From NCBI GenBank assembly GCA_963975425.1, contig CAXBGS010000002.1, forward strand, positions 248,001-312,000: DNA of 64,000 bases, in the 5' to 3' direction. Each line of letters starts with the position of its first letter. Position 1 is the stretch's first letter. Below are positions 9,806-19,192 of this stretch, piece after piece. The translations under genes were made by a program, and so were the position numbers. The notes below the pieces were generated by a model. It worked only from the letters and a program-made list of their open reading frames with translations, had not been told where the DNA came from and ran no database searches. This stretch comes from CAXBGS01 sp963975425 (GTDB taxonomy: Bacteria; Planctomycetota; Planctomycetia; Pirellulales; Pirellulaceae).

Positions 9806-12800
9806 ATGATAACCAGGAACCTCTATCGCCATTTCCTACTAGCCGGAGTCGTGGCGATGATCAGTCTGTCGCAGGACAGGTCGTGCGCTCAATCCAGTCT
9901 TGTTGAACAATTCAAATTCACCGGAGGGATTGTTGTTGTGCTTGATTTTGACGACGGGCAGTCGATTGTCGATCTGGCAACCGAGCGACCTTTCGTCATT
10001 CACGCGCTGTTGCGCGATGAGGCGCGTGTCGCAGCGGCGCGCCAGATGATTCAACAGGCGGGTTTGTACGGGCAAATTTCGTGCGATCTTTACAATGGTC
10101 AAGATCTGCCTTACGTGGATGACTTGGTGAACCTCGTGTTGTGCAAAGCGTCGTGCGAAGTGCCGCAACCAGAACTAATGCGCGTCCTGGTTCCCGGCGG
10201 TCGTCTCGTCACCGAAGGGGCCAACGGGTGGAAGAAACGGGCCAAGCCAGTTCCCAACGGCCTGGACGAGTGGAACCAGTTTTTGCATGGCGCCGACAAC
10301 AACGGCGTCTCACTGGATGACGTCGGGCCTCCTCAACGTCTCCGCTGGCACGACACGCCTGAGTACGGTCGCTCGAAGTCGCTGTCACCGTCCTTGACCA
10401 ATATGGTCTCTGCCGATGGCGTGTTGCTGACCATCGAAGATCGGGCCACGACCGAAGACGTCAATGCGCCGGTCGACTACCAGTTGGTAGCACGCGATGG
10501 ATTCAACGGCATTCAGCTTTGGAATCGTCCGATGAAACACTGGAGTAAGTGGCAAACCGGCAGCATCAAATCCGTTCCGACACAGCAACAGCGCAGCTTA
10601 GCCGCCGTCGGCAAAACGGTTTACGTTTGCTCTGGATTTGGCGATCCCGTCATGGCTTTAGCAATTCGCAGCGGGGCCACACGCAAAGTTTATCAACAGA
10701 CAAAGCGAACCACCGAATTTGCGATCGATGGCAGCACGCTCTACGCGATCAAGGGAACACCCTACAAGCTTCCTAAAGCACCGGAGTCCGATGGCCTTGC
10801 TGAGCTCTGTGCCGTGAATGTGAAAAGTGGCGATGTTCTTTGGCGTCTACCAATCGAAGACGAATACACCGGGGGCACGTTCGCCGTGAAAGGCGGCCGA
10901 CTTGTGTATCACAGCACAAGTGGTGTGACCTGTGTTGATAGTGCAAGCGGGACGGTGATTTGGTCAGCTAAGTTGCCGGTCAAAGCCGTGCCACCTGTGA
11001 CGAAAGAGGCGAGTCGTGCCGTGCGACGAGGAAAAAAACCTGCCAATTCCGCGCTGTTCTCATCGAATATCCATCCGACGCTGGTGCTGACCGATGACAT
11101 GGTGTTCTGCGCCATCCATGACACGATGACCGCAAAGCGATTGTCCGATGGCAAGACGCTGTGGTCCGCACCCGCAGGAAAAAGCTACATGAAGAGCACG
11201 GAGGTTTTTGTCGCCGGCGGACTGGTCTGGAGCCGCAACCTGAATGGACATGATCCAAAAACAGGCAAAGTGGTCCGCTCGCTGGCGCAAGAGATGACCG
11301 GCCCCATGTCGCACGACCGCTGCTATCGCAATCGAATCACGCATCGGTACTACCTCAATAGCGCATCCGGCGGTGCCGACTTTGTAGAACTCAATGGCGC
11401 ATCGGAGACGCCGAACCCCTGGGCCCGTTCGACGTGCGGCTTGGCGGTGATGCCTGCCAATGGAATGATTTACAACGGACCTTATGTCTGCCAGTGCGCC
11501 ATAGGCACAATGGCCACCGGCGTGAATGGGTTCTATAACGGGTCTGGCAATACCGATCGTCGCTTTACCATTCAGATCGAGCCGCGTTTGGTCAAAGGAC
11601 CTGCGTTCGGATCCGCCGAAAACACGAGTGCCTCGGTCGATGACTGGCCGACGTATCGCTACAACGGTATGCGCAGTGGAGTCACGCCGAGCCGTACGGC
11701 GGAATCTCTTGCGGTCAAATGGAGTGTCGATATCGGGTCGCATCCCACCGCCCCAGTTGTCGCTGGCGACAGCGTGTACGTCGCTGATCGGGACGGCCAC
11801 ACGCTCTATAGCATCAACCGCGATGACGGTCAGACGCGATGGTCGTTCATCGCCGATGGTCGCATCGACAGTCCCCCGACTTACAACAAAGGCATGATCC
11901 TGGTCGGCAGCCGTGGCGGAACGGTTTACGCCCTGCGAGCATCCGACGGTCAGCTGGCGTGGAAGTTCAATGGGATGCCCGACCGTCGGCTGATCTGTGA
12001 TTCACAGCGACTCGAATCAGCCTGGCCGGTACACGGCAGCATCATGGTTTTTAACGAAACGGCTTACTTTGCCGCCGGGCGCAGCACGTTTCTTGATGGT
12101 GGCATTGCGGTGTTTGGACTCGATACGGTGACCGGCGAATTAAAGCACAGCCGAATCTTGCACGGTCCCTACGAAGATGACCAACGCAGTTTTCCCATCC
12201 CAGCGGCGGGGCAATTTCAATTGGAAGGCGGCAAGGCGGACATTCTCTCATGCACCGGCAACGAACTGTTCATGCGGAACCAACCCTTCGAACCTAATCT
12301 CACTCCCATCATTCCCGAACGCGTCAAGAGCGTGCACCTGATGGCGTCGCCTGGTTTCCTGAACGATTCGCCCCAGCATCGTACCTACTGGACCGTGGAT
12401 CAGGATTTGCGATACGGCGGCGCGATGGGCAAGTTCAGCTCGGGACCGGCCGGCGACACGATCGCATTTGATGGCAAGCTGTTCTATGAGGTCCGAGGCT
12501 ACGCGCCTGGCCGCAATCTGCCCGGACGCGGTCGCGATCTCAATCAACTAGAACTTTATTCCGTTCATTCCGGAACCTACGCCGGAATGAGTGAGAAGGC
12601 GAACAGGTCGGCAATCCCTGCGATTGGAAAATGGCAACAACGATGGAACACACCGACGCCCTTTGCCGGTCACGCGATCGCCGCCGCCGCCAATACGGTG
12701 ATGGCAGCCGGTGTCCCCATGCTCAAAGGCTATACGGCCGAAGACACCCATGCCTCGTATGCCGGCCAGAAAGGTGGCATCGCTTGGCTACTCGATGCAC

Positions 12801-12928
12801 GCGATGGTCGAAAGATGCAGCAAATCCGTTTCGATGCGGCCCCCGTTTGGGACGGCATCGCAATTGCCCATGGCAGTTACTATGTCTCCCTAAAGGATGG
12901 ATCCGTCGTCTGCCTTTCCGCCAAGTGA
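9806..12928 (+). CDS. Exported fusion of a methyltransferase-like domain with a PQQ-type beta-propeller
   Basis: 1040 residues. A signal peptide (about 1-29, ending SCAQ) is followed at 36-138 by a class I methyltransferase-like fold: alternating strands and helices and ending in MRVLVPGGRLVTEG, the typical post-motif III signature. The glycine-rich SAM loop is replaced by VVVLDFDDGQSI, so SAM binding is doubtful. The remaining 850 residues are PQQ-quinoprotein-like blades with recurring GDVLWR, GTVIWS, GQTRWSF and GQLAWKF turns, interrupted near 600-630 so that two propeller segments may exist. This architecture is common but functionally undescribed in planctomycetes. Position beside the double sulfatase suggests a role in polysaccharide breakdown, perhaps redox or binding; that is inference. 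Confidence 0.75.
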   Translation: MITRNLYRHFLLAGVVAMISLSQDRSCAQSSLVEQFKFTGGIVVVLDFDDGQSIVDLATERPFVIHALLRDEARVAAARQMIQQAGLYGQISCDLYNGQDLPYVDDLVNLVLCKASCEVPQPELMRVLVPGGRLVTEGANGWKKRAKPVPNGLDEWNQFLHGADNNGVSLDDVGPPQRLRWHDTPEYGRSKSLSPSLTNMVSADGVLLTIEDRATTEDVNAPVDYQLVARDGFNGIQLWNRPMKHWSKWQTGSIKSVPTQQQRSLAAVGKTVYVCSGFGDPVMALAIRSGATRKVYQQTKRTTEFAIDGSTLYAIKGTPYKLPKAPESDGLAELCAVNVKSGDVLWRLPIEDEYTGGTFAVKGGRLVYHSTSGVTCVDSASGTVIWSAKLPVKAVPPVTKEASRAVRRGKKPANSALFSSNIHPTLVLTDDMVFCAIHDTMTAKRLSDGKTLWSAPAGKSYMKSTEVFVAGGLVWSRNLNGHDPKTGKVVRSLAQEMTGPMSHDRCYRNRITHRYYLNSASGGADFVELNGASETPNPWARSTCGLAVMPANGMIYNGPYVCQCAIGTMATGVNGFYNGSGNTDRRFTIQIEPRLVKGPAFGSAENTSASVDDWPTYRYNGMRSGVTPSRTAESLAVKWSVDIGSHPTAPVVAGDSVYVADRDGHTLYSINRDDGQTRWSFIADGRIDSPPTYNKGMILVGSRGGTVYALRASDGQLAWKFNGMPDRRLICDSQRLESAWPVHGSIMVFNETAYFAAGRSTFLDGGIAVFGLDTVTGELKHSRILHGPYEDDQRSFPIPAAGQFQLEGGKADILSCTGNELFMRNQPFEPNLTPIIPERVKSVHLMASPGFLNDSPQHRTYWTVDQDLRYGGAMGKFSSGPAGDTIAFDGKLFYEVRGYAPGRNLPGRGRDLNQLELYSVHSGTYAGMSEKANRSAIPAIGKWQQRWNTPTPFAGHAIAAAANTVMAAGVPMLKGYTAEDTHASYAGQKGGIAWLLDARDGRKMQQIRFDAAPVWDGIAIAHGSYYVSLKDGSVVCLSAK

Positions 12929-13300
12929 GCCGCGACGCGCCAGCGACCGGGCCCATCAAGATGCCCGCTGACGTACGGGTTCATGCTTGTTGGATCACGA
13001 CTCAAGGATCAGGACACACCGAAATACAAGATCGACGCAATTCTGGTGCACGGCTGAGGACCGAAACGCTCCGGTGCCAGCACTGGTACTATTGGTAACT
13101 TCCGTTGATCAAGTATCGCGGGGCGTCCGAGGAAAAACTCAAAATCCGACATGACAGTCCATTCGAAACGCAAGCCAGTGACACCGGGGCAACACCGCGT
13201 CTTGCTGTCTCTCGTGTACCCGTCCGCTTAATACCCGCGTCACGACATCCTCAGCCACTGCCATGCATCGTCGACATCCGAAATACGAGCAGGAATAAAT
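12929..13300. other. Intergenic interval, no feature recognised
   Basis: 372 bp between the PQQ fusion and the double sulfatase, both on the plus strand. No hairpin with a T-tract and no credible small gene were seen. An AGGA ribosome-binding site for the sulfatase is at 13291-13294. Confidence 0.4.
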
Positions 13301-16300
13301 ATGAAACCGACATCACTGATTCGAATGCTCAGCCTGTTCCTGCTGACCAGCACGACAAGCGTGATCGCGCAGCGGCCGCCCAATGTCGTTCTGATCTTTG
13401 CCGACGATCTCGGCTACGGCGACGTTGGGTGTTACGGCGCGACCAAAGTGCAGACGCCCAACATCGACAAGCTTGCTGCCGAAGGACGCCGATTCACGGA
13501 TGCTCACTCGGTGTCCGCCGTTTGCACGCCGTCACGGTATGCACTGCTGACCGGACAGTATCCCGTACGGGCCAACGGAGGTCGAGGTGTCTGGGGGCCA
13601 GCGCCGGTTACATCACCGCTGATCGTCGACACTGAGAAAACGACGATAGCGGATGTCTTTAAACGCAGCGGATACGACACGGCAGTTATCGGAAAATGGC
13701 ATCTTGGATTCGGTCAGGGGACAAACCAGTGGCAGGAACCGCTGCGTCCCGGGCCACAGGATCTTGGATTCGACTATTACTTTGGCATGCCAGTTGTTAA
13801 CAGCGCACCACCTTATGTCTTTGTCGAAAACGATCGTATCGTCGGCAGTGACCCGGACGACCCACTGATTTATCTTGGTCGCAAAGCAAAAGACGTCACG
13901 CCAATCACCCCGATTCCACCGGAAGCCGCGCAGCGTAGCCCCAATCAATTTGGCGGAGCGACAGTTGCTCACGATCGATTCAACGATTATCAGGTCGGCA
14001 CAACGTTGGCCGAAAAATCCGTCCAGTGGATCAACACCCGCAAAGACAATCCGTTTTTCCTCTATCTTGCGACGACCAATATCCATCACCCGTTTACTCC
14101 GGCCAAACGCTTTCAGGGCACCAGCCAGTGTGGACTCTATGGTGACTTTATCCACGAACTCGACTGGATGGTCGGCGAGATACTTTCGTGCCTGGACGAC
14201 AATGGCCTGAGCGACAACACGCTGGTGATTTTCACCAGTGATAACGGCGGCATGTTCAACCACGGTGGGCAAGCCGCGTTCAAAGCCGGGCATCGCCAAA
14301 ACGGCGATCTGCTAGGTTTCAAGTTCGGCGTTTGGGAAGGCGGCCATCGCGTGCCGCTGATCGTCCGCTGGCCGGGAAAAGTAAAGGCGGGCACGACTTC
14401 GAACCAGTTGATCGGCAATGTCGACATGTTGGCCACGTTTGCCGCATTGACTCAGCAGAAACTCGACAGGACTCAACAGGCAGACAGCGTCAATATGCTT
14501 CCTGCCTTGGTCGGCCAGCCCGAGCAACCGATTCGCGATCACCTGGTTCTCGCGCCACACAAGGGCACGCATCTGTCGATCCGAAAAGGGAACTGGATGT
14601 TTATCCCTGGCCGAGGCAGCGGTGGGTTTGGTGGAAAGAAACCCGGTGACCACACATTCGCCGGTCCGGCAGCGGCCAGTTTTGTGGGCAGCGTCAATAG
14701 CGACATCGAAGACGGACAGATCAAACAGGATGCGCCGACGGCGCAGCTGTATGACTTAGCCGCAGATGTGAACCAAACCGAAAACGTCCACAACGAACAT
14801 CCCGAAGTGGTCAAACAACTAACTTCGTTGCTGGCGAGTTTCAAACCAAAACCAAGCGAGGCAAAAGCGAGCCCGAATGCTCGTGCAGGAAATAGACGTC
14901 CGCGTTCACCGAGCAGGCCTGCCAAGAAGTCAGCGGCCAGACCGAGTCCCCGAAGCGCGTCGTTTGACTTTGAGTCCGGCAAGTTGGCCCCCTGGAAGAT
15001 GGTCGAAGGAAAGTTTGCCCACGTTATCGGAAGTCGTACCAAATTCTTCAGGAACGAGCGAGATTATAACAAACAAGGCACGTACTACCTGACCACGCTC
15101 GAACCGTCACCCAATGCTGAAAAGGGAATGGACGCCCAGACGGGTGTGATCGTGTCACCATTATTTGTTCCCAAGGGCGGAAGCATGACGTTTCGGATCG
15201 GCGGTGGCAGTGGTGATGCGACCTATGCCGCACTGTGCACAGCCGACGGCAAAGAAGTTCGATTCGCGCGAGGCATCAATGACCAAGTCATGCAGGAATC
15301 GACATGGGATCTATCGCCTTACGTTGGCAAAACGATGTTCATCAAAATCGTCGATCGGGCGACGGGCGGGTGGGGGCATATCACCGTCGACGATTTTCAG
15401 TTCGATGGCGAAGTCCTCTTGCAGTTGCCTGACGCAAAATCGACGGGTCAACATCAATCCGGACTGACCCAATCGAACGCCACAGCAGCCACAACAGCCG
15501 CAGCGGGTGCCGCGGGTGCTAGCGATGGCCGACAGCCCGACTCGTCCAAAAAGACGATCAGACTTGCGAACAAAGCCCCCCAACGTGAACCCGGCTCGAA
15601 ACCCAATTTTATTGTCATCTTTGCCGACGACCTTGGTTTCGGTGACATCAGTTGTTATGCCCCAACCGGTGTCAAGACTCCGCATCTTGATACCTTAGCG
15701 GCGGAAGGATTCCGCAGCACCGATTTCTTTGTTCCGGCCAATGTGTGCAGCCCTTCGCGAGCCGCGTTGTTGACGGGCCGCTATCCGATGCGGTGCGGCA
15801 TGCCGGTCGCGCGGAATGAAAATATTGCGAAATACAGAAACTACGGTTTCGCTTCGGAAGAGCTAACCATCCCGGAACTACTTCGGACCGCCGGCTATCG
15901 TTCCCTGATGGTCGGCAAGTGGCACCTGGGCCTGGAAATTGATGGCTCGCACCCGATCGATGCGGGCTTCGACGATCACCTTGGTATCCCAAGTAATTAC
16001 GAGTCGAAACGCGGAAAGAATCATAACACTCTGTATCGAGGCAGGCGGATCGAACAAGCAAAGGTCCGCTGCGAGGAATTGACTCGACTTTATACCGATG
16101 AAGTGGTCGACTTCATTGGCCGCCAGAAAGACGATCCGTTCTTCATTTACGTTTCGCACCACATTGTGCATTCGCCGTTGTTACCCAGCAAAGATTTTAT
16201 CGGCACGTCGGCCAAAGGCGTTTACGGTGACTTCATTAAGGAACTGGATCACAGCACCGGACGAATCATGAAGGCGATACGCGATGCGGGACTCGACCAA

Positions 16301-16915
16301 AACACTCTGGTAGTGTTCACGTCCGATAACGGACCAAATCGTGCAGGATCGACCGGTGGACTCGCCGGTGGTAAGTACTGCACGATGGAAGGCGGCCATC
16401 GCGTCCCCGGGATCTTTCGTTGGCCGAGCAAAATCCCTGCTGGTCAGGTTTCTGGCACTACGCTTTCCAGCATGGATCTGCTGCCATTGTTTTGCTCACT
16501 GGCCGGTGTCGGGCTTCCCCAAGATCGCAAGATCGATGGGAAAAACATCTTTCAGATTCTGCGGGGCGAGCAAAACGCAACGCCGCACGAAATACTCTAT
16601 TACTACAACGGCACGAATCTGCAAGCGGTACGCGAAGGCAACTGGAAACTGCATTTGCCCCGGGTCCCGAAGGACCAGCCGTTTTGGTCGAAAGTGCCAA
16701 GTCACACATGGAAGGGCTTTGTGACGCTAAAAGACTTTCGACTATTCGACCTGGACAATGACGTAGGTGAACAAAGAAACGTCGCAGACCAGCATCCCGA
16801 GATCGTCGCACGACTGAAAGAACATGCGGAAAACGTCCGAGCTGAACTTGGCGATGTTGCCACGGTCGGAACGGATCAGCGAGAGATTCACCTGGTGGAT
16901 CCACAGGAGCGGTAA
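13301..16915 (+). CDS. Tandem sulfatase: two complete S1 sulfatase domains joined by a beta-sandwich module
   Basis: 1204 residues, about 2.5 times a normal sulfatase. A signal peptide (about 1-24) precedes sulfatase domain 1 (about 26-505): metal-binding FADDLGYGD near 33-41, formylglycine motif CTPSR with Cys75, GKWHLG, and TSDNGG near 312. A basic, Pro-rich linker leads to a non-catalytic beta-sandwich at about 554-705 (SFDFESGKLAPWKMV...ITVDDFQF) and an Ala/Thr-rich linker. Sulfatase domain 2 (about 767-1190) has FADDLGFGD, CSPSR with Cys816, GKWHLG and TSDNGP. Both halves keep the core catalytic residues, so both are probably active after conversion of Cys to formylglycine. AGGA is 6 nt before the ATG. 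The two domains differ enough that they are unlikely to be a recent duplication. It probably desulfates two positions of one glycan. Confidence 0.92.
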   Translation: MKPTSLIRMLSLFLLTSTTSVIAQRPPNVVLIFADDLGYGDVGCYGATKVQTPNIDKLAAEGRRFTDAHSVSAVCTPSRYALLTGQYPVRANGGRGVWGPAPVTSPLIVDTEKTTIADVFKRSGYDTAVIGKWHLGFGQGTNQWQEPLRPGPQDLGFDYYFGMPVVNSAPPYVFVENDRIVGSDPDDPLIYLGRKAKDVTPITPIPPEAAQRSPNQFGGATVAHDRFNDYQVGTTLAEKSVQWINTRKDNPFFLYLATTNIHHPFTPAKRFQGTSQCGLYGDFIHELDWMVGEILSCLDDNGLSDNTLVIFTSDNGGMFNHGGQAAFKAGHRQNGDLLGFKFGVWEGGHRVPLIVRWPGKVKAGTTSNQLIGNVDMLATFAALTQQKLDRTQQADSVNMLPALVGQPEQPIRDHLVLAPHKGTHLSIRKGNWMFIPGRGSGGFGGKKPGDHTFAGPAAASFVGSVNSDIEDGQIKQDAPTAQLYDLAADVNQTENVHNEHPEVVKQLTSLLASFKPKPSEAKASPNARAGNRRPRSPSRPAKKSAARPSPRSASFDFESGKLAPWKMVEGKFAHVIGSRTKFFRNERDYNKQGTYYLTTLEPSPNAEKGMDAQTGVIVSPLFVPKGGSMTFRIGGGSGDATYAALCTADGKEVRFARGINDQVMQESTWDLSPYVGKTMFIKIVDRATGGWGHITVDDFQFDGEVLLQLPDAKSTGQHQSGLTQSNATAATTAAAGAAGASDGRQPDSSKKTIRLANKAPQREPGSKPNFIVIFADDLGFGDISCYAPTGVKTPHLDTLAAEGFRSTDFFVPANVCSPSRAALLTGRYPMRCGMPVARNENIAKYRNYGFASEELTIPELLRTAGYRSLMVGKWHLGLEIDGSHPIDAGFDDHLGIPSNYESKRGKNHNTLYRGRRIEQAKVRCEELTRLYTDEVVDFIGRQKDDPFFIYVSHHIVHSPLLPSKDFIGTSAKGVYGDFIKELDHSTGRIMKAIRDAGLDQNTLVVFTSDNGPNRAGSTGGLAGGKYCTMEGGHRVPGIFRWPSKIPAGQVSGTTLSSMDLLPLFCSLAGVGLPQDRKIDGKNIFQILRGEQNATPHEILYYYNGTNLQAVREGNWKLHLPRVPKDQPFWSKVPSHTWKGFVTLKDFRLFDLDNDVGEQRNVADQHPEIVARLKEHAENVRAELGDVATVGTDQREIHLVDPQER

Positions 16916-16977
16916 ATCACGCAGCATCGCGCTGCCCGTCAGAAATCACTATCGAAACAGCCTGCATCGAGCAAATC

Positions 16978-17949
16978 ATGAATCGACTTCGTTTTTTCGC
17001 TGCGACCTTCCTCCTGGCGACTGCTGCGAGCGCGGACGAACTTGCGCTTCCCACCGTGACCGTCACCCACTCGGCCATCGAAGGCATCGGTGCAGAAACT
17101 GGCGTCATGCGTCGAGATCCAAGCGACATTATCAAAGTGGGCGACCTGTACTACGTGTGGTATTCCAAAGGAAGCATTTCGCCCGGTTACGATGCGACCG
17201 TCTGGTATGCAACATCCATAGATGGGCACAACTGGACAGAAAAAGGCATCGCACTCTCCAAAGGCGTCCCTGGAACCTGGGAAGGCGCAAGTGTGTTCAC
17301 GCCCAATATTCTTGTGGCCGACGGACGCTATTGGTTGTTCTACACGGGCACATCCCGAAAGTATGGCAAGGGGTTTAACCCCGATTCAAAGATCGGTATC
17401 GCGGTTTCCGATTCACCTGACGGCCCGTGGGAAAAACTTGCCGCAAACCCGGTCCTAAAGAACAGCGACAACTCAGATGACTTTGATAGTCACCTGGTTG
17501 ACGATGCCTGTCTGATTACACGCGCAAACAAATACTGGCTCTATTATAAGGGCCGCCAACTTGGCAAGAGCCCGGGTCAAACGCAAATGGGCTTGGCGAT
17601 CGCCGATCATCCGCAAGGCCCCTATGTGCGACATTCAGGCAACCCCGTGATCCCTGGCAACCATGAAGTCTTGGTCTGGCCGCATGGAAAAGGCGTTGCG
17701 GCGATGATCGGTACAACAGGACCAAAGACGATTACCAATTCGATCCTCTATTGCGACGATGGAATACACTTTTCCAAGACACACAAGGTTCTCGATGGCC
17801 CTTGGGCTGGAGGTGCTTATCGTCCCGAAGCGTTCACCCAAAGCGGCACGGGAGAGATTCCTCAGTGGGGAGTTGAGATTGGAAGAGCCAAAGGCAACAA
17901 GAATCAACTGCCTTTCATTCAGCGATTCAACGTCACGGTGGAGAACTAA
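16978..17949 (+). CDS. GH117-like glycoside hydrolase (3,6-anhydro-L-galactosidase family), five-bladed propeller
   Basis: 323 residues with a signal peptide (about 1-19, ending ASA). Motifs run RRDPSDIIKVGDLYYVWYSK (45-64), GYDATVWYATSIDGHNW (70-86), TPNILV, DDACL (175-179) and a His-Glu pair, His229-Glu230 in NHEVLVWPHGKG. From memory, characterised GH117 enzymes use two aspartates plus an adjacent His-Glu pair, and Asp47 or Asp50, Asp176 and His229/Glu230 are the natural counterparts here. GH117 enzymes cleave alpha-1,3-linked 3,6-anhydro-L-galactose from the non-reducing end of agar oligosaccharides. A general GH43-like assignment is the fallback. It starts 62 bp after the double sulfatase and its stop is one base from the next start, so sulfatase, GH117-like and DUF6786 genes probably form an operon. 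Confidence 0.7.
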   Translation: MNRLRFFAATFLLATAASADELALPTVTVTHSAIEGIGAETGVMRRDPSDIIKVGDLYYVWYSKGSISPGYDATVWYATSIDGHNWTEKGIALSKGVPGTWEGASVFTPNILVADGRYWLFYTGTSRKYGKGFNPDSKIGIAVSDSPDGPWEKLAANPVLKNSDNSDDFDSHLVDDACLITRANKYWLYYKGRQLGKSPGQTQMGLAIADHPQGPYVRHSGNPVIPGNHEVLVWPHGKGVAAMIGTTGPKTITNSILYCDDGIHFSKTHKVLDGPWAGGAYRPEAFTQSGTGEIPQWGVEIGRAKGNKNQLPFIQRFNVTVEN

Positions 17950-17950
17950 C

Positions 17951-19192
17951 ATGAAATCGATGCGAACAGAAGCAATAACCGGATTAGCCGCAGCAGCGTT
18001 GTGTTTCCTCTCGGGATCGGCATCGGCCGGCGACGGGTTTGCCGACGATGTGGCATTCATGAAGCAACATACACAGATCGTTTTGTTGCACGAGGGCGAC
18101 GCCGCGATCGCGGTGGCTCCTGCTTACCAGGGGCGTGTGATGACCAGTACCTTTGACGGCAAGGACGGTCCCAGCTTCGGCTGGATCAACCGCCCGGTGA
18201 TCGAAAGGGGCTTGCTTTCTGACAAAGAGAAACAGGGCAAGCTGGAAGAACACATCTATATCTTCGGAGGCGAGGAACGCTTCTGGCTTGGGCCCGAAGG
18301 CGGGCAGTACGCGGTGTTTTTCAAGCCTGGATCAAAATTCGAGTTCTCCGACTGGGCCACCCCACCGGTCATCGATACCGAAGCATTCGAACTGGTTGAA
18401 CAGTCCGAGTCGTCGGCAAAGTTTAAACACGCGACTGAATTGACCAATTACAGTGGCTCACAATTCAAGCTTGGCATTGAACGTACGGTGAAGCTGTTAG
18501 GTAAACAGGATGCTTCGAAGTTGTTGGGCGTTAAGCTCACCGATGGGCTCCGCATGGTGGCCTATGAAACGGACAACCGCATCATCAACACGGGCGCCAG
18601 TGCCTGGAGTCCAGATACCGGTTTGTTGTCGATCTGGATCCTGGGCATGTATAACCCCTCGCCCGAAACAACCGTCGTCATTCCCTTCAAGCAAGGCGCA
18701 GAAAATACACTCGGGCCCAAAGTGAACGATACGTACTTTGGCAAAGTTCCGCTTGACTACCTGAAGGTCGACGAAGAAAGACTTTTCTTTCGAGGCGATG
18801 GCACCCGCCGCGGAAAAATCGGGATCACCCCACAGCGATCCAAAGGAATCGCCGGAAGTTACGATGCTGCTGGACAGGTGCTCAACATCGTTACCTACAA
18901 CCTGCAGGACGCGCCGCATGGATTCGTCAATTCCATGTGGGAACTTCAGGACGAACCCTACGCCGGCGATGTAATCAACTCTTACAACGACGGTTCACCC
19001 GAGCCAGGCAAACCGCCATTGGGACCGTTCTATGAACTGGAAACCTCTTCTCCCGCCGCCGCTCTGGAACCCGGTGAGACGATGCAGCACGTCCAACGAA
19101 CTTTCCACATTCATGGTTCAGAGGATGAACTCGATCCGCTGGCAAGACGCATCCTCGGTGTACCTCTCGAGGACATCAAGACCGCCTTTTAA
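17951..19192 (+). CDS. DUF6786 family exported protein
   Basis: 413 residues from the ATG at 17951, one nucleotide after the TAA of the preceding gene; GGAG of its ribosome-binding site lies inside that gene's last codons, so the two are translationally coupled. A signal peptide (about 1-25, ending ASAG) is followed by a beta-rich domain (IAVAPAYQGRVMTSTF, FGWINRPVI, IYIFGGEERFWLGPEGGQ) typical of DUF6786 proteins, which look like the galactose mutarotase/aldose epimerase sugar-binding fold. No enzymatic activity is established that I know of. Coupling to a GH117-like gene suggests it binds or epimerises a released sugar; that is inference. Confidence 0.75.
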   Translation: MKSMRTEAITGLAAAALCFLSGSASAGDGFADDVAFMKQHTQIVLLHEGDAAIAVAPAYQGRVMTSTFDGKDGPSFGWINRPVIERGLLSDKEKQGKLEEHIYIFGGEERFWLGPEGGQYAVFFKPGSKFEFSDWATPPVIDTEAFELVEQSESSAKFKHATELTNYSGSQFKLGIERTVKLLGKQDASKLLGVKLTDGLRMVAYETDNRIINTGASAWSPDTGLLSIWILGMYNPSPETTVVIPFKQGAENTLGPKVNDTYFGKVPLDYLKVDEERLFFRGDGTRRGKIGITPQRSKGIAGSYDAAGQVLNIVTYNLQDAPHGFVNSMWELQDEPYAGDVINSYNDGSPEPGKPPLGPFYELETSSPAAALEPGETMQHVQRTFHIHGSEDELDPLARRILGVPLEDIKTAF

